A DNA stretch of 64,000 bases from an uncultured Collinsella sp. (GTDB lineage: Bacteria; Actinomycetota; Coriobacteriia; Coriobacteriales; Coriobacteriaceae). The stretch lies in NCBI GenBank assembly GCA_900549745.1, contig URPJ01000011.1, forward strand, positions 11,447 to 75,446, given 5' to 3'. A program made the position numbers and the translations under genes. Under the pieces are notes generated by a model. That model had not been told where the DNA came from. It saw nothing but the letters and a program-made list of their open reading frames with translations, and ran no database searches. Positions 8,771 through 17,120 of the stretch are shown here, piece by piece (the first letter of the stretch is position 1; each line of letters begins with the position of its first letter).

Positions 8771-8858
8771 AATGATCCGTAGGGGACGGAGGAAAACGGA
8801 TCACTGGCACCGCATCGATGCAGAATGATCCGTTTTCCTCCGTCCCCAAGGGATCATT
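8771..8858. repeat. Inverted repeat of the TGATCC/TCCTCCGTCCCC family
   Basis: Two ~33-bp arms, each reading AATGATCCGT...GGATCA with TTTTCCTCCGTCCCC inside, face each other around the short palindrome GCATCGATGC. Single arms of the same family occur at 10550-10582 (inside a gene) and 23363-23395. Confidence 0.8.
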
Positions 8859-8876
8859 CAAGTGCCAACCAAGATA

Positions 8877-9042
8877 ACGCCGATGTCTTGACAATGCCAG
8901 CGAGCGGGTCGCATTTGAGACAAGGTGACGTGAAACGAAAGGGCGCTGACCTTCTGGTCGCGCCCTTGAAGTTGAACGTCAGATTGTCCAAATGCGGCCC
9001 GCGCAGCGTCGGCTGGTCCGCCGTTCGGTAGAACGGCGGAAC
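8877..9042 (-). repeat. Structured 3' element directly after prfA (copy 1)
   Basis: Read on the minus strand it begins GTTCCGCCG at the stop codon of prfA, has GCTGCGCG, then a long imperfect stem (arms 8911-8936 and 8971-8995) enclosing a GC-rich hairpin with a GACC-AGAA-GGTC centre, and ends with CGCTCGCTGGCATTG and ACATCGGCGT. A sister copy lies at 14831-14982 and the 3' motif alone at 59587-59616. Confidence 0.75.
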
Positions 9043-10110
9043 CTACACAGCCTGTGCCAGCTTCTCGGCTCGCTCGGCGGCGGCGAGCGCCTCGATGACG
9101 GTGCCGAGCTGATCGCCCAGAAGGACGCCGTTGTAGGTGGAGTTGAAACCGATGCGGTGATCGGTCACGCGGTCCTGGGGCTGGTTGTAGGTACGGATCT
9201 TCTCGGAACGGTTGCCGTGGCCGATCTGGCTCTGGCGCTCGGCACCGAGCTCGGCCTGCTGCTTCTCGAGTTCCATCTCGTACAGACGGGCGCGCAGCAT
9301 CTGCATGCAGACCTCGCGGTTCTGGATCTGGGAACGCTGCTCCTGCGACTGCACCACGGTGTTGGTGGGCAGGTGGGTGATGCGCACGGCGGAGTAGGTG
9401 GTGTTAACGCACTGACCGCCAGGGCCGGAGGCGCAGTAGGTGTCGATGCGCAGGTCGGACTGGTTGATCTGGACGTCGATCTCCTCGGCCTCGGGAAGTA
9501 CGGCGACGGTAGCCGTGGAGGTCTGAATGCGGCCCTGGGACTCAGTCTTGGGAACGCGCTGGACGCGGTGCACGCCGGACTCGAACTTCATGACGGAGTA
9601 GACGCGGTCGCCCTCGACCTTGAACTCGATGGACTTAAAGCCACCGGCCTCGCTGGGGCTGGAATCGAGCACGGTAGTCTTCCAGCCGCGCGACTCGCAA
9701 AAGCGCTGGTACATCTTGTACAGATCGCCGGCGAAGATGGCCGCCTCGTCGCCACCGGCGGCGGAGCGGATCTCGACGATGGTGTTCTTGTCGTCGTTGG
9801 GGTCGCTCGGGATGAGCATGTACTTGATGTCTTCCTCGAGCTGGGGAAGCTTGGCCTCGTTTTCGGAGATGTCCATCTGGAGCATCTCCTTCTCATCGGC
9901 ATCGGTGGTATCGTGCAGCATTTCCTTGGCAGCCTCGATGTCATCGAGCGCGCCGATGTACTCGCGCGAGGCGGCAATGAGGTCGGACTGGTGCGCGTAC
10001 TCCTTGTTGAGACGCGTGAACTCCTTGATATCGGAGGCGACGGCCGGGTCGGAAAGCTTCTTCTCGAGCTCCTCGTAGGCCTTGATGATCTTTTCGAGCT
10101 TGTCGCGCAT
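9043..10110 (-). CDS. prfA: Peptide chain release factor 1
   Basis: RF1 reads UAA and UAG stop codons and triggers peptide release. The 355-residue protein has the N-terminal helical domain, the codon-recognition region RVPKTESQGRIQTS (PxT-type motif), and the catalytic GPGGQCVNTTYSAVRI with the GGQ that PrmC methylates. The C-terminal RTYNQPQDRVTDHRI is also typical. The start at 10110 has AAAGGAG 7-8 nt upstream; the longer frame upstream is not family-like. A structured element starts right at its stop codon. Confidence 0.96.
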   Translation of the reverse strand: MRDKLEKIIKAYEELEKKLSDPAVASDIKEFTRLNKEYAHQSDLIAASREYIGALDDIEAAKEMLHDTTDADEKEMLQMDISENEAKLPQLEEDIKYMLIPSDPNDDKNTIVEIRSAAGGDEAAIFAGDLYKMYQRFCESRGWKTTVLDSSPSEAGGFKSIEFKVEGDRVYSVMKFESGVHRVQRVPKTESQGRIQTSTATVAVLPEAEEIDVQINQSDLRIDTYCASGPGGQCVNTTYSAVRITHLPTNTVVQSQEQRSQIQNREVCMQMLRARLYEMELEKQQAELGAERQSQIGHGNRSEKIRTYNQPQDRVTDHRIGFNSTYNGVLLGDQLGTVIEALAAAERAEKLAQAV

Positions 10111-10304
10111 GACGGACTCCTTTATATGCGTGAAGGCGAAAATCGGCAGAATTGATGGGGCGCGGGGCGCCGCTGCGGGGGTAAGTCCAGCTAGAGCATG
10201 TCGATCTTCAGATACATGCGCATCCCTTCGCGTATGGGGTACATAGTTGCGGTCTAACCCATATATGATAGCGTGCGCAGGCAAACCTGCATATAACCCG
10301 CACG

Positions 10305-10339
10305 GAATCCGACAAAGGGACAGTCCCTTTGTCGGATTC
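10305..10339. repeat. Perfect 17-bp palindrome of the ACAAAGGGAC/GTCCCTTTGT family
   Basis: Arms 10305-10321 and 10323-10339 are perfectly complementary around a single base. The right end reaches the first base of the stop codon of the M20 peptidase gene, so it may act as its terminator, though no T run follows. Relatives are at 17031, 20529, 22052, 37663, 48538 and 51035. Confidence 0.85.
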
Positions 10340-11754
10340 TAAAGCGTATGGAGTAGGGCGATGAGGAAGCGAACACCCTGGAGGTAGGCGCGGCGGGTGA
10401 TGCGCTCGTTGGTGCCGTGGACGCCTCGGTCGCACTCGTCATCATCGACCACAAAGGCCGAGAAGCGAATGCACTCAGGGCAAATGTGCTGGTAGTTGGC
10501 AGCGTCGGTCGCACCGATCACGGTCGAGGGCACAATTGCCACTGGCTCGAATGATCCGTTTTCCTCCATCCCCTTTGGATCACGGAAATAGCGGACGGCG
10601 ATGGAGCGAACCGCCTCGAGACCGGGACCACCGATGCGCGGGGACGGCGAGGGTTCGGAGCTGCCGGGGCCCAGCTCCACTTTGACACGACCGGCAAGGT
10701 CCGCCCCGGCAACCGCCTCACGGCAGCGCGCCACAACGTCGGCCACGCTCGTGCCCTCGAGCATGCGGAAGTTAATGTTGGCCCACATATCCTGCGGCAT
10801 TACGTTGGCGCCGGTGCTGCCACCCTCGATCTGCGTGGGCGCGCAGGTGGTCGTCACCAGCGGATAGAGCTTTTTGCTGGCGAGGCAATCGCGGACAATG
10901 GCATCCCCGTTGGCGGCAATTTCATCGGCCGTGTAGAGCCCCAACTCGACGAGTTGGGCGGCAAGCAAGTCGGTCACGCGCGTCGGCCACTCGATATCGC
11001 AGATTGCGGTGATGGCACGGCTGAGCACCTCGAGTGAAGTGCCCCCGTAGGGGTTGGAGGAATGCCCGCCCTCGCTACGCGTCCTCAACACGATATCGGC
11101 GTAGCCCTTCTCCGCGAGATCGGCATGCATAAGCCAGCCCTCGCCCGCGCCGTACTCGGCAGCCGGAACGATGCGGTAGTCGCCCTCGTCGATCAGGTAC
11201 TCAAGCTCAATGCCGCGCTCTTCGAGCACGCGGCCGATGGCACCCGCACCGAACTGCGTGGTTTCCTCGTCCTGGCCAAAAGCCAGCAGCAGGGTGCGCT
11301 CGTGCTCCCAGCCGTGTGCGAGCGCATACTCAACCGCCTCGAGAATGCCTGCGACCTGGTCTTTCATATCGATGGCGCCGCGACCCCAAATGTAGGTGTC
11401 GTCCACATGTCCGCTAAAGGGGACATGCGTCCAGTCAGCCTCGGTGCCGGGTACCACGGGAACCACGTCCATGTGGCCCATGAGCATGACGGGTTTGAGG
11501 GCAGGGTCGGAACCGCTAAGCGTCACCAATAGCGAATGGTCGATAAGCTCGACCTTACCCGCCGTAAATACGTGCGGCCAAGCCTGCTGCATATACGCGC
11601 GCAGGTCGTCGAACGGCTGCCAGTTCACCGCCTCGGCATCCATACTCGAGATGGTCGGAAACGACAGCACGCGGCCCAGGCGCTCGCACGCACCAGCCTC
11701 GTCCAAATCGGCAAAATCATCCTCATGCGCAAAAAAGCGCCAAACCTCGGCCAT
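10339..11754 (-). CDS. M20-family metallopeptidase (carboxypeptidase/acylase type)
   Basis: This is a dinuclear-zinc peptidase of the M20/M25/M40 group, 471 residues, cytoplasmic. Metal and catalytic motifs are clear: MLMGHMDVVPV (His-x-Asp), GRGAIDMKDQ (bridging Asp), FGQDEETTQFGA (catalytic Glu pair), and a late His in the C-terminal half. It resembles the PM20D1/carboxypeptidase S branch more than DapE. Start at 11754 has GAAAGGATG upstream. It lies 72 bases after the ABC ATPase gene and is probably the last gene of an amino-acid uptake operon, where it would free amino acids from peptides or N-acyl compounds. Its 3' part contains an in-frame intergenic-type repeat (10550-10582). Confidence 0.85.
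   Translation of the reverse strand: MAEVWRFFAHEDDFADLDEAGACERLGRVLSFPTISSMDAEAVNWQPFDDLRAYMQQAWPHVFTAGKVELIDHSLLVTLSGSDPALKPVMLMGHMDVVPVVPGTEADWTHVPFSGHVDDTYIWGRGAIDMKDQVAGILEAVEYALAHGWEHERTLLLAFGQDEETTQFGAGAIGRVLEERGIELEYLIDEGDYRIVPAAEYGAGEGWLMHADLAEKGYADIVLRTRSEGGHSSNPYGGTSLEVLSRAITAICDIEWPTRVTDLLAAQLVELGLYTADEIAANGDAIVRDCLASKKLYPLVTTTCAPTQIEGGSTGANVMPQDMWANINFRMLEGTSVADVVARCREAVAGADLAGRVKVELGPGSSEPSPSPRIGGPGLEAVRSIAVRYFRDPKGMEENGSFEPVAIVPSTVIGATDAANYQHICPECIRFSAFVVDDDECDRGVHGTNERITRRAYLQGVRFLIALLHTL
10550..10582. repeat. TGATCC-family repeat arm inside a coding region
   Basis: The plus strand reads AATGATCCGTTTTCC, TCCATCCCC and TTTGGATCA, the same 33-bp unit as the arms at 8771-8858 and 23363-23395, but here it lies in frame within the M20 peptidase gene and encodes the stretch DPKGMEENGSF. 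Confidence 0.75.
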
Positions 11755-11826
11755 GACATCCTTTCGATTGTGACGACAAGGGCCGCCCCACCGGAGCGGC
11801 CCTGCCACATAAGCGTTTGCGGTCGG

Positions 11827-12612
11827 TTATTTGTCCTCGAGATAACGCGAGAGGAACTCGCGCGTGCGCTGATGTTTGGGGTTGCCGAAGAGCTCGGCCG
11901 GCGCGGCATCCTCGAGCACCACGCCCTTGTCCATAAAGACCACGCGGTCGGACACCGTGCGGGCAAAGGCCATCTCGTGCGTGACGACGACCATGGTCAT
12001 GCCGTCGGCAGCGAGCTTGCGCATGACCTCGAGCACCTCGCCCACGATCTCGGGGTCGAGTGCGGAGGTCGGCTCGTCGAACAGCATGATCTGCGGATTC
12101 ATGCATAGGGCACGAGCGATGGCCACGCGCTGCTTTTGACCGCCGGACAGGCGACCCACGGCGGCGTGCGCGAACTTCTCGAGCCCCACACTCGTCAAAT
12201 GCTCCATCGCGACCTTCTCGGCCTCGGCCTTGCTCATTTTTTTGAGCGTGACGGGCGCAAGCGTGCAGTTGTCGAGCACATCCATGTTGTTGAACAGGTT
12301 AAAGCCCTGGAACACCATGCCGATGTCCTCACGCAGCTTGTTAATGTTGCAGCGCTCGGCCGTGAGGTCCTGGCCGTGGAACCAGATGTGGCCCGCGTCC
12401 GGGGTCTCGAGCAGATTGAGGCAGCGCAGGAAGGTCGACTTGCCCGAGCCCGAGGCGCCGATAATGGTGACGACCTCGCCGGGGTTAACGGACAGGTCGA
12501 TGCCCTTGAGTACCTCGAGCGAGCCGAAGCTCTTGCGCAGGCCCTCGACGCGGATGAGCGGCTCATTGGTCTGTGCGGCGGCCGCAACGCCGGTAGTGGC
12601 GGTATCTGCCAT
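11827..12612 (-). CDS. Polar amino-acid ABC transporter, ATP-binding protein
   Basis: This is a GlnQ/HisP-type ATPase, 261 residues, that drives amino-acid import. Walker A is GASGSGKST, the Q loop MVFQGFNLF, the signature RLSGGQKQR, Walker B IMLFDEPTSALD and the switch His VVVTHEM. A low-complexity ~20-residue leader (ADTATTGVAAAAQ) precedes the domain. Start at 12612 follows GAGGAG. The operon order is binding protein, permease, this ATPase, then the M20 peptidase. Confidence 0.94.
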   Translation of the reverse strand: MADTATTGVAAAAQTNEPLIRVEGLRKSFGSLEVLKGIDLSVNPGEVVTIIGASGSGKSTFLRCLNLLETPDAGHIWFHGQDLTAERCNINKLREDIGMVFQGFNLFNNMDVLDNCTLAPVTLKKMSKAEAEKVAMEHLTSVGLEKFAHAAVGRLSGGQKQRVAIARALCMNPQIMLFDEPTSALDPEIVGEVLEVMRKLAADGMTMVVVTHEMAFARTVSDRVVFMDKGVVLEDAAPAELFGNPKHQRTREFLSRYLEDK

Positions 12613-12634
12613 GATGATTCTCCTCGTCTTAAGC

Positions 12635-13783
12635 CTAGTTAGAGCTGGGCAGCGTGGCCGGAGCCTCGGCACCGAGCTTTTTGCCAAAGGCTTCGAGCAG
12701 GCGGCTCGCCACGAGCGTCAGGATCAGGTAGACCACGAGCGCCACGCAGTAGACCTCCATCTGGCGGTAGTACACGCCGGCGACCGTGGTAGTAGCGTAC
12801 ATAAGGTCGAACACGCCGATGACCGAGAGCACCGACGAATCCTTGATGTTGATGATGAGCTCGTTGGTGAGCGCCGGAATCGCATTTTTAATGCCCTGGG
12901 GGAACACGACTTTGCGCATGGCCTGCCACTGCGACAGGCCCAGCGATCGCGCCGCCTCGGCTTGGCCGGAATCGATGGACTCGATGCCGCCGCGCAGGAC
13001 CTCCATCATGTAGGCGGTGGAGTTGAGCGAGATGGTGACGAGGCCGGCGGCGAAGGTGCTCCAGATCTGGTTGGCCTGGGCGGTCTCGAAGCCCATGCCG
13101 CGCAAAACGGTGAAGCCCGCGTAATAGATGAGCAGGCCCTGGACCATCATGGGCGTGCCGCGCACGATGGTGGAGTAGACGGTCGCAAAGCCGCGGCCGA
13201 TACTCTTAACGAAGCGCACCAGGTCGTTATCCACGCGGTCGAACGTCTGAATGCGTAGGAACACGAAGAGCAGCGCCAGGAAGAATGCGATGACGGTGCC
13301 GAAGGTGGCAAGCGCGATGGTGATCTCGATACCGCGAATGAAGAAGTCCCCGCTCTTGTAGGTCATGTAGACCAGGCTCGACAAAAAGTCGCTGGGGTTG
13401 GAATCCGAGACAATGCTCACCTGCACCAGGTCGATAAACGACATGACGCAGCGGTCAATAAAGAAAACTGCCGCGATGGCGACCATGACGTAGCTGCCCA
13501 GGCGTGCGCCACGACGGCAGCGCTCGGATGCGAACGGCGACTTTTCGCGATAGTCGTTCCAGTGCATGAGCTTGGTGACCAGCGCCGCCGCCGACACGAC
13601 GAGCCAGGCCCAAAGGATTGCCCAGAGGCAGTCTTGGAAGATACCGGTGGGGGCCAAGAAGCTCAGCGGCGTGGGGTTGCGTTGGCTAAACGCCAGGCCG
13701 AGCGCCGCGATAACACTCGTGCCCAGGTATACATAACGGTGGTCGGCCTTGATAAAGGAGGCCAGGCGATTAATGGTTTTCAT
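12635..13783 (-). CDS. Amino-acid ABC transporter permease with extended N-terminus
   Basis: This 382-residue membrane protein belongs to the HisM/GlnP permease group. The coupling EAA loop reads AEAARSLGLSQWQAMRKVVFPQG and is followed by the usual two C-terminal helices. Before the conserved core (from about residue 160) there are about 150 extra residues with three membrane segments, so it is much longer than the typical ~220. A homodimer with two copies of the ATPase is likely since only one permease gene is present. Confidence 0.9.
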   Translation of the reverse strand: MKTINRLASFIKADHRYVYLGTSVIAALGLAFSQRNPTPLSFLAPTGIFQDCLWAILWAWLVVSAAALVTKLMHWNDYREKSPFASERCRRGARLGSYVMVAIAAVFFIDRCVMSFIDLVQVSIVSDSNPSDFLSSLVYMTYKSGDFFIRGIEITIALATFGTVIAFFLALLFVFLRIQTFDRVDNDLVRFVKSIGRGFATVYSTIVRGTPMMVQGLLIYYAGFTVLRGMGFETAQANQIWSTFAAGLVTISLNSTAYMMEVLRGGIESIDSGQAEAARSLGLSQWQAMRKVVFPQGIKNAIPALTNELIINIKDSSVLSVIGVFDLMYATTTVAGVYYRQMEVYCVALVVYLILTLVASRLLEAFGKKLGAEAPATLPSSN

Positions 13784-13792
13784 GCTGCCTCC

Positions 13793-14719
13793 CTATGCCG
13801 GCTGACGGTCGAGGCACGCGTCCCACATTTGGTCGCGCTCCTCTTGGCTAATGCCCTTGAGTGTCTTGTCGATGAGCTTAAGCAGCTTGTCCGAGCCCTT
13901 GCGGCAACCGACATTTGCCGTGACCTCCTGCTTAAAGCCCTCGCCCTCGGCAAACTGGATGGGGACGATACCGGGATTTTGGGCCATATAGCCCTTCTCA
14001 TTCTCGGTGTTGTAAGTCACGGCGTCGCAGGTGCCCTGCAGCAGATTCGAAAACACCGTGGGAACCGAGTCGACCGGGTTTTTGTGGACAACGCCCGGGA
14101 TCTCGTCGATGACGGTATCGAGCATGGTGTCCTTTTGCCCGAGCACCGTAGCGCCGCTAAAGTCGCTGAGCTTGGTCGCGTTTTGGTAGGGGGAACCCTC
14201 TTTTACGAACAGGCCAAAGTAGCCAATGAAGTACGGATCGGAAAAGCCGACGGACTCCTCGCGCTCGGGCGTGGCGCTCATGCCGGCAATGATGAGGTCG
14301 ATCTGGCCGTTGTTGAGCGAATCGATAAGACCCGAGAAGCTCTGTTTGACGGCAACGGGCTCGCCGCCGAGGGCCTTGCAGACGATCTTGGCGATCTGCA
14401 CGTCGTAACCATCGGCATAGGCGCCCTGCACGTTGTCGATGGGGATGGTGTACTCGCTGGCTTCGGAGACCTGCCAGTTGTACGGGGCGTAGGCCGCCTC
14501 CATGCCAATGCGGATCTTGTCCTTGCCGATCACGGAATCGGACAGGTCGTCGCGACCGCCGCCCGTCGTGGGCCGAACCACCTTGAGCGTTGACGGGCGC
14601 TGACAGCCGGCAAGCGCGCCGGCGACGACGGAAGCGCTCGCAGCGAGAGCGCTACCCAAAAAGATGCGACGGCTGCATACCGGCTGTGGATGCGCGTCGC
14701 GTTGATGGGGAGAATGCAT
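13793..14719 (-). CDS. Amino-acid ABC transporter substrate-binding lipoprotein
   Basis: This 308-residue protein is an SBP_bac_3 (cluster 3) binding protein. The N-terminal region has SRRIFLGSALAAS, a twin-arginine-like start, and the lipobox LAGC, so the mature protein would be lipid-anchored outside the membrane. The binding-fold motifs IRIGMEAAYAPYNW, IAKIVCKALGG, DLIIAGMSATPER and VGFSDPY are canonical. Start at 14719 follows AGGGAAGG. It heads the importer operon; the exact amino acid is not readable. Confidence 0.92.
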   Translation of the reverse strand: MHSPHQRDAHPQPVCSRRIFLGSALAASASVVAGALAGCQRPSTLKVVRPTTGGGRDDLSDSVIGKDKIRIGMEAAYAPYNWQVSEASEYTIPIDNVQGAYADGYDVQIAKIVCKALGGEPVAVKQSFSGLIDSLNNGQIDLIIAGMSATPEREESVGFSDPYFIGYFGLFVKEGSPYQNATKLSDFSGATVLGQKDTMLDTVIDEIPGVVHKNPVDSVPTVFSNLLQGTCDAVTYNTENEKGYMAQNPGIVPIQFAEGEGFKQEVTANVGCRKGSDKLLKLIDKTLKGISQEERDQMWDACLDRQPA

Positions 14720-14830
14720 AATCTGCCTTCCCTGTTGAATCGTATGCTGACGACTTAACAGGATATACGCCAGCAACTAGCAGCGCAGCACAAGCTCGAA
14801 AAATTAATAGACACGCGGTAGTCATTGGGG

Positions 14831-14982
14831 ACGCCGATGTTTTGGCAATGCCGGCGAGCGACGTCCAGAGCGAACAAGTGGCATGAAAAAGGCAAGGCAT
14901 GACCAGAAGGTCTATGCCTTGCCTTTTGAATGACAACTTGTCGCTCTGGACGACGCGCAGCATCGACCGAGCGGCGGAACCT
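14831..14982 (-). repeat. Structured 3' element after the epimerase gene (copy 2)
   Basis: On the minus strand the element starts two bases after the stop of the epimerase gene with GGTTCCGCCG, has GATGCTGCGCG, a long stem (arms 14862-14884 and 14930-14952), an inner hairpin GGCAAGGCAT/ATGCCTTGCC with T run, and ends CGCTCGCCGGCATTG and ACATCGGCGT. The flanks match copy 1 at 8877-9042, while the stem sequence is different yet still paired. Confidence 0.75.
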
Positions 14983-15876
14983 CTAGAGCAAGGTAACGCT
15001 AAAACTGCGCTTGTCCGTCTCGCCCGGGGCCAGGGTGATGGTGTTGACCTTGTGCTCAAAGACATCGTCCTCGGTGTCCATGGTGGTGTGACCGGTCCAG
15101 GGCTCGAGCGCCACAAACGGAGCGTCGTTGGCGGCAGACCACACGCCAATGTACTTAAAGCCCTCAAAGTCGATCTTGACGCCGTGACCCGACTTGCGGC
15201 CGCGCAGCGTGAGCGTGGAGCCCGGGGTATCGGTGAACATGATGGCGTCGTTATCGAAGCTGCGGTGCGTGATGGGCAGCACGTCCGAGTTATCGGGAGC
15301 CTTGTAGCTGCCCTCGAACGTCATAAGACCGTCGGGCGTGATGATGGGAGCCTCGTTAGTCCAAGCCTCGGTAAACGCCAGCTCGTAATCCTCGAATGCC
15401 TCGTCCTCGGCACCGGGAGCCGGTACGTTAAACGCAGGGTGGCCGCCCACCGAGAACGGCAGGTCCACGTCGCCGGTATTGGTGACGGCAAAGGTCTGCG
15501 TGAGGATGGCGTCGCCGGTCAGGGCATAGGTCATGTTGAGCTTAAAGTGGAACGGAAAGGCCTTGAGCGACTCGGACGTGTCGGTGATCTCGTACGTTAC
15601 CGAGGAGCCGTCCTCCGAAACCTCGACCAGCTTGTGCTCGACGATGCGCGCGAGTCCGTGGCGCGGCATCTCGCAGGTGCCGGCCGCAGACGTTGCCGTG
15701 TTGTTGCGCAGCGAACCCACAATGGGGAACAGGATGGGCGCATGCTTGCCCCAAAAGGCGGGGTCGCCCTGCCACAGATACTCGTTGCCGTTGAGAGCAA
15801 GGCTCGTGAGCTGGGCGCCCATGGAATCGATGGCCGCGGTGAGGCCGCCGCGCTTGATGGTAGTGACGGTAGACAT
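14983..15876 (-). CDS. Aldose 1-epimerase family protein (galactose-mutarotase fold)
   Basis: This 297-residue cytoplasmic protein belongs to the LacX-like branch of the aldose-1-epimerase superfamily, which interconverts sugar anomers. Recognisable pieces are GAQLTSLALNGNEYLWQGDP near the start (as LNGNEYLWQGDPAFW), FPIVGSL, CEMPRHGLAR, and FSVGGHPAFNVP with the conserved His. The true substrate is unknown in this branch. Start at 15876 has GGAGGAAG upstream. It stands alone between two unrelated genes, with a structured repeat at its stop codon. Confidence 0.85.
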   Translation of the reverse strand: MSTVTTIKRGGLTAAIDSMGAQLTSLALNGNEYLWQGDPAFWGKHAPILFPIVGSLRNNTATSAAGTCEMPRHGLARIVEHKLVEVSEDGSSVTYEITDTSESLKAFPFHFKLNMTYALTGDAILTQTFAVTNTGDVDLPFSVGGHPAFNVPAPGAEDEAFEDYELAFTEAWTNEAPIITPDGLMTFEGSYKAPDNSDVLPITHRSFDNDAIMFTDTPGSTLTLRGRKSGHGVKIDFEGFKYIGVWSAANDAPFVALEPWTGHTTMDTEDDVFEHKVNTITLAPGETDKRSFSVTLL

Positions 15877-15989
15877 GCTACTTCCTCCAAAAGTAAACAA
15901 TAGTGTCGAGGGCTATTGTCCCACTCTTGGCGGCGGGACGGGACGGCAGGCGATTATTGAGTAGCCATAGCGGAATGAGCGGCGAGCGC

Positions 15990-16859
15990 CTACTGGGTAT
16001 CTACGTAAAGGTCAAACCCGCCCTGTGGCGTGGTGTCGACCGTATCGGGCGCCTGCGAGTTAAAGCTCACGGGAACCATGCGCTTTGAGGCACGGAAGCG
16101 CGTGCCGTCGGTGGCGACGGGCGGTTCATCGACGGTGAGCTCGTAGTCGCCGGGCTTAAGTTCGATGCCGTCACCAGCGGAATTGACGTATTGATACTCG
16201 TCAATCGTCTGCCCTTTGAGCGTGCGCCCCACGATATGGATGAGCATTTGGCTGTCGCCGCGCGCGGTGTCCCACGTCGCGCCGTCCTTGACCTCGACCG
16301 ACACATGTACCGAGCGCGTGCGGCCGAGCGATTGCTCGACAGACATCTCGACCCTGGCGGCGTCTTTTCGCTGCTGCTCGACATGGCTCCAGACGTTTCC
16401 AATTACCGAGCATGCGATAACGCCGGCCATGAAGGCGATAAGGATGGGGCCAAGCGGAGAGCGACGTCCTGCATCTTCCTCGCGAGACAGATTGGGGCGA
16501 CGTGTGGGTGCGGGCGCCTGAGCGCCCTGCGAGGGCACGTCGAGAATACTGAAGGATGCCGTGCTGTCGGGATCGATGGTGTGACGCGGCTGCGGGGTCT
16601 TTGCCGGCGAGATCGACATGTCGGCTGGCTCGCCGAGCGTGGCCGTAGCGTCGGCCTTGGCCTCGTCTGCCTCGGCCTGGGCCCAAGCTTGTTCGAAGGT
16701 CAGGGGCTCGACGGGATCGAGGGCGGCGTCCGAGTCGGCGGCGACGTCGTTGCCGGTCTCGTCCTCGTCGCTCGACACGCCACGCGGCGTAGGCTCGTCC
16801 CACCCCTCGTCCGGAGTCTCACCCTCGCTATACCACCATTCAAAGTTATCGATATCCAT
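15990..16859 (-). CDS. Single-pass membrane protein of unknown function
   Basis: I do not recognise a family. The 289-residue protein has a very acidic, low-complexity cytoplasmic half (residues 1-130, with PDEGWDEPTPRG and many Asp/Glu), one membrane helix at about 133-155 (LGPILIAFMAGVIACSVIG) and an extracellular domain of about 130 residues predicted to be beta-rich (HVSVEVKDGATWDTARGD, GDYELTVDEPPV). The outer domain may be an Ig-like fold, but this is a guess from strand patterns. It is monocistronic. Confidence 0.7.
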   Translation of the reverse strand: MDIDNFEWWYSEGETPDEGWDEPTPRGVSSDEDETGNDVAADSDAALDPVEPLTFEQAWAQAEADEAKADATATLGEPADMSISPAKTPQPRHTIDPDSTASFSILDVPSQGAQAPAPTRRPNLSREEDAGRRSPLGPILIAFMAGVIACSVIGNVWSHVEQQRKDAARVEMSVEQSLGRTRSVHVSVEVKDGATWDTARGDSQMLIHIVGRTLKGQTIDEYQYVNSAGDGIELKPGDYELTVDEPPVATDGTRFRASKRMVPVSFNSQAPDTVDTTPQGGFDLYVDTQ

Positions 16860-16945
16860 ACGGGGCGCCCCTTAGGCCTCGCAAATAAACACTCGCTAGT
16901 TTTATACCCCCAGACGACACCGAAGCTCACCCGCGCCGGACACAA

Positions 16946-17010
16946 AAACCGTCACAACATTCGACGCTTTTCCTCGATTTCGAGATTTTCGCCGAATGTT
17001 GTGACGGTTT
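16946..17010. repeat. Perfect 18-bp inverted repeat
   Basis: AAACCGTCACAACATTCG (16946-16963) is exactly repeated in inverse at 16993-17010 around a 29-nt loop that is itself partly palindromic (TCGATTTCGA). It lies between two divergent genes, so it is not a terminator for either. Confidence 0.85.
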
Positions 17011-17030
17011 GGGCGACTGGCCGGCAGCGC

Positions 17031-17063
17031 AATGCGACAAAGGGGCTGTCTCTTTGTCACATT
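17031..17063. repeat. Palindrome of the ACAAAGGGAC family
   Basis: AATGCGACAAAG faces CTTTGTCACATT around GGGCTGT; it is the imperfect version of the element at 10305-10339 and lies upstream of the MFS gene. Confidence 0.75.
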
Positions 17064-17120
17064 CTGTTAGAGTTGCAGGAAGTGAATCCCGCTTATTCAT
17101 GCGACATTGGAGTGACAACC

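Larger units (their letters stand above)
8395..9042. other. Intergenic region between prfA and prmC
   Basis: No convincing gene is seen here. The right part (8877-9042) is a large structured element directly after the prfA stop, and 8771-8858 is a separate inverted repeat; both belong to families that recur in the window and are listed separately. The left part (8400-8770) is AT-richer and holds nothing I recognise. Confidence 0.6.

Noticed and set aside
8640..8894. 84-codon minus-strand frame between prfA and prmC
   Set aside because: It covers the TGATCC repeat; the peptide is only the translation of that repeat and has no ribosome-binding site.
10111..10304. Leader peptide (ATG CGC ATG TAT ... 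TAG, 10 codons) upstream of prfA
   Set aside because: A short frame with a weak ribosome-binding site exists near 10220, but no attenuator structure or repeated control codons support a role.
16191..17120. Long open frame continuing upstream of the MFS gene (727 codons in total)
   Set aside because: The first 310 codons lie antisense to the membrane protein gene and show no protein-like pattern; the MFS homology starts at about 17,121 where a TTG with a ribosome-binding site is present.
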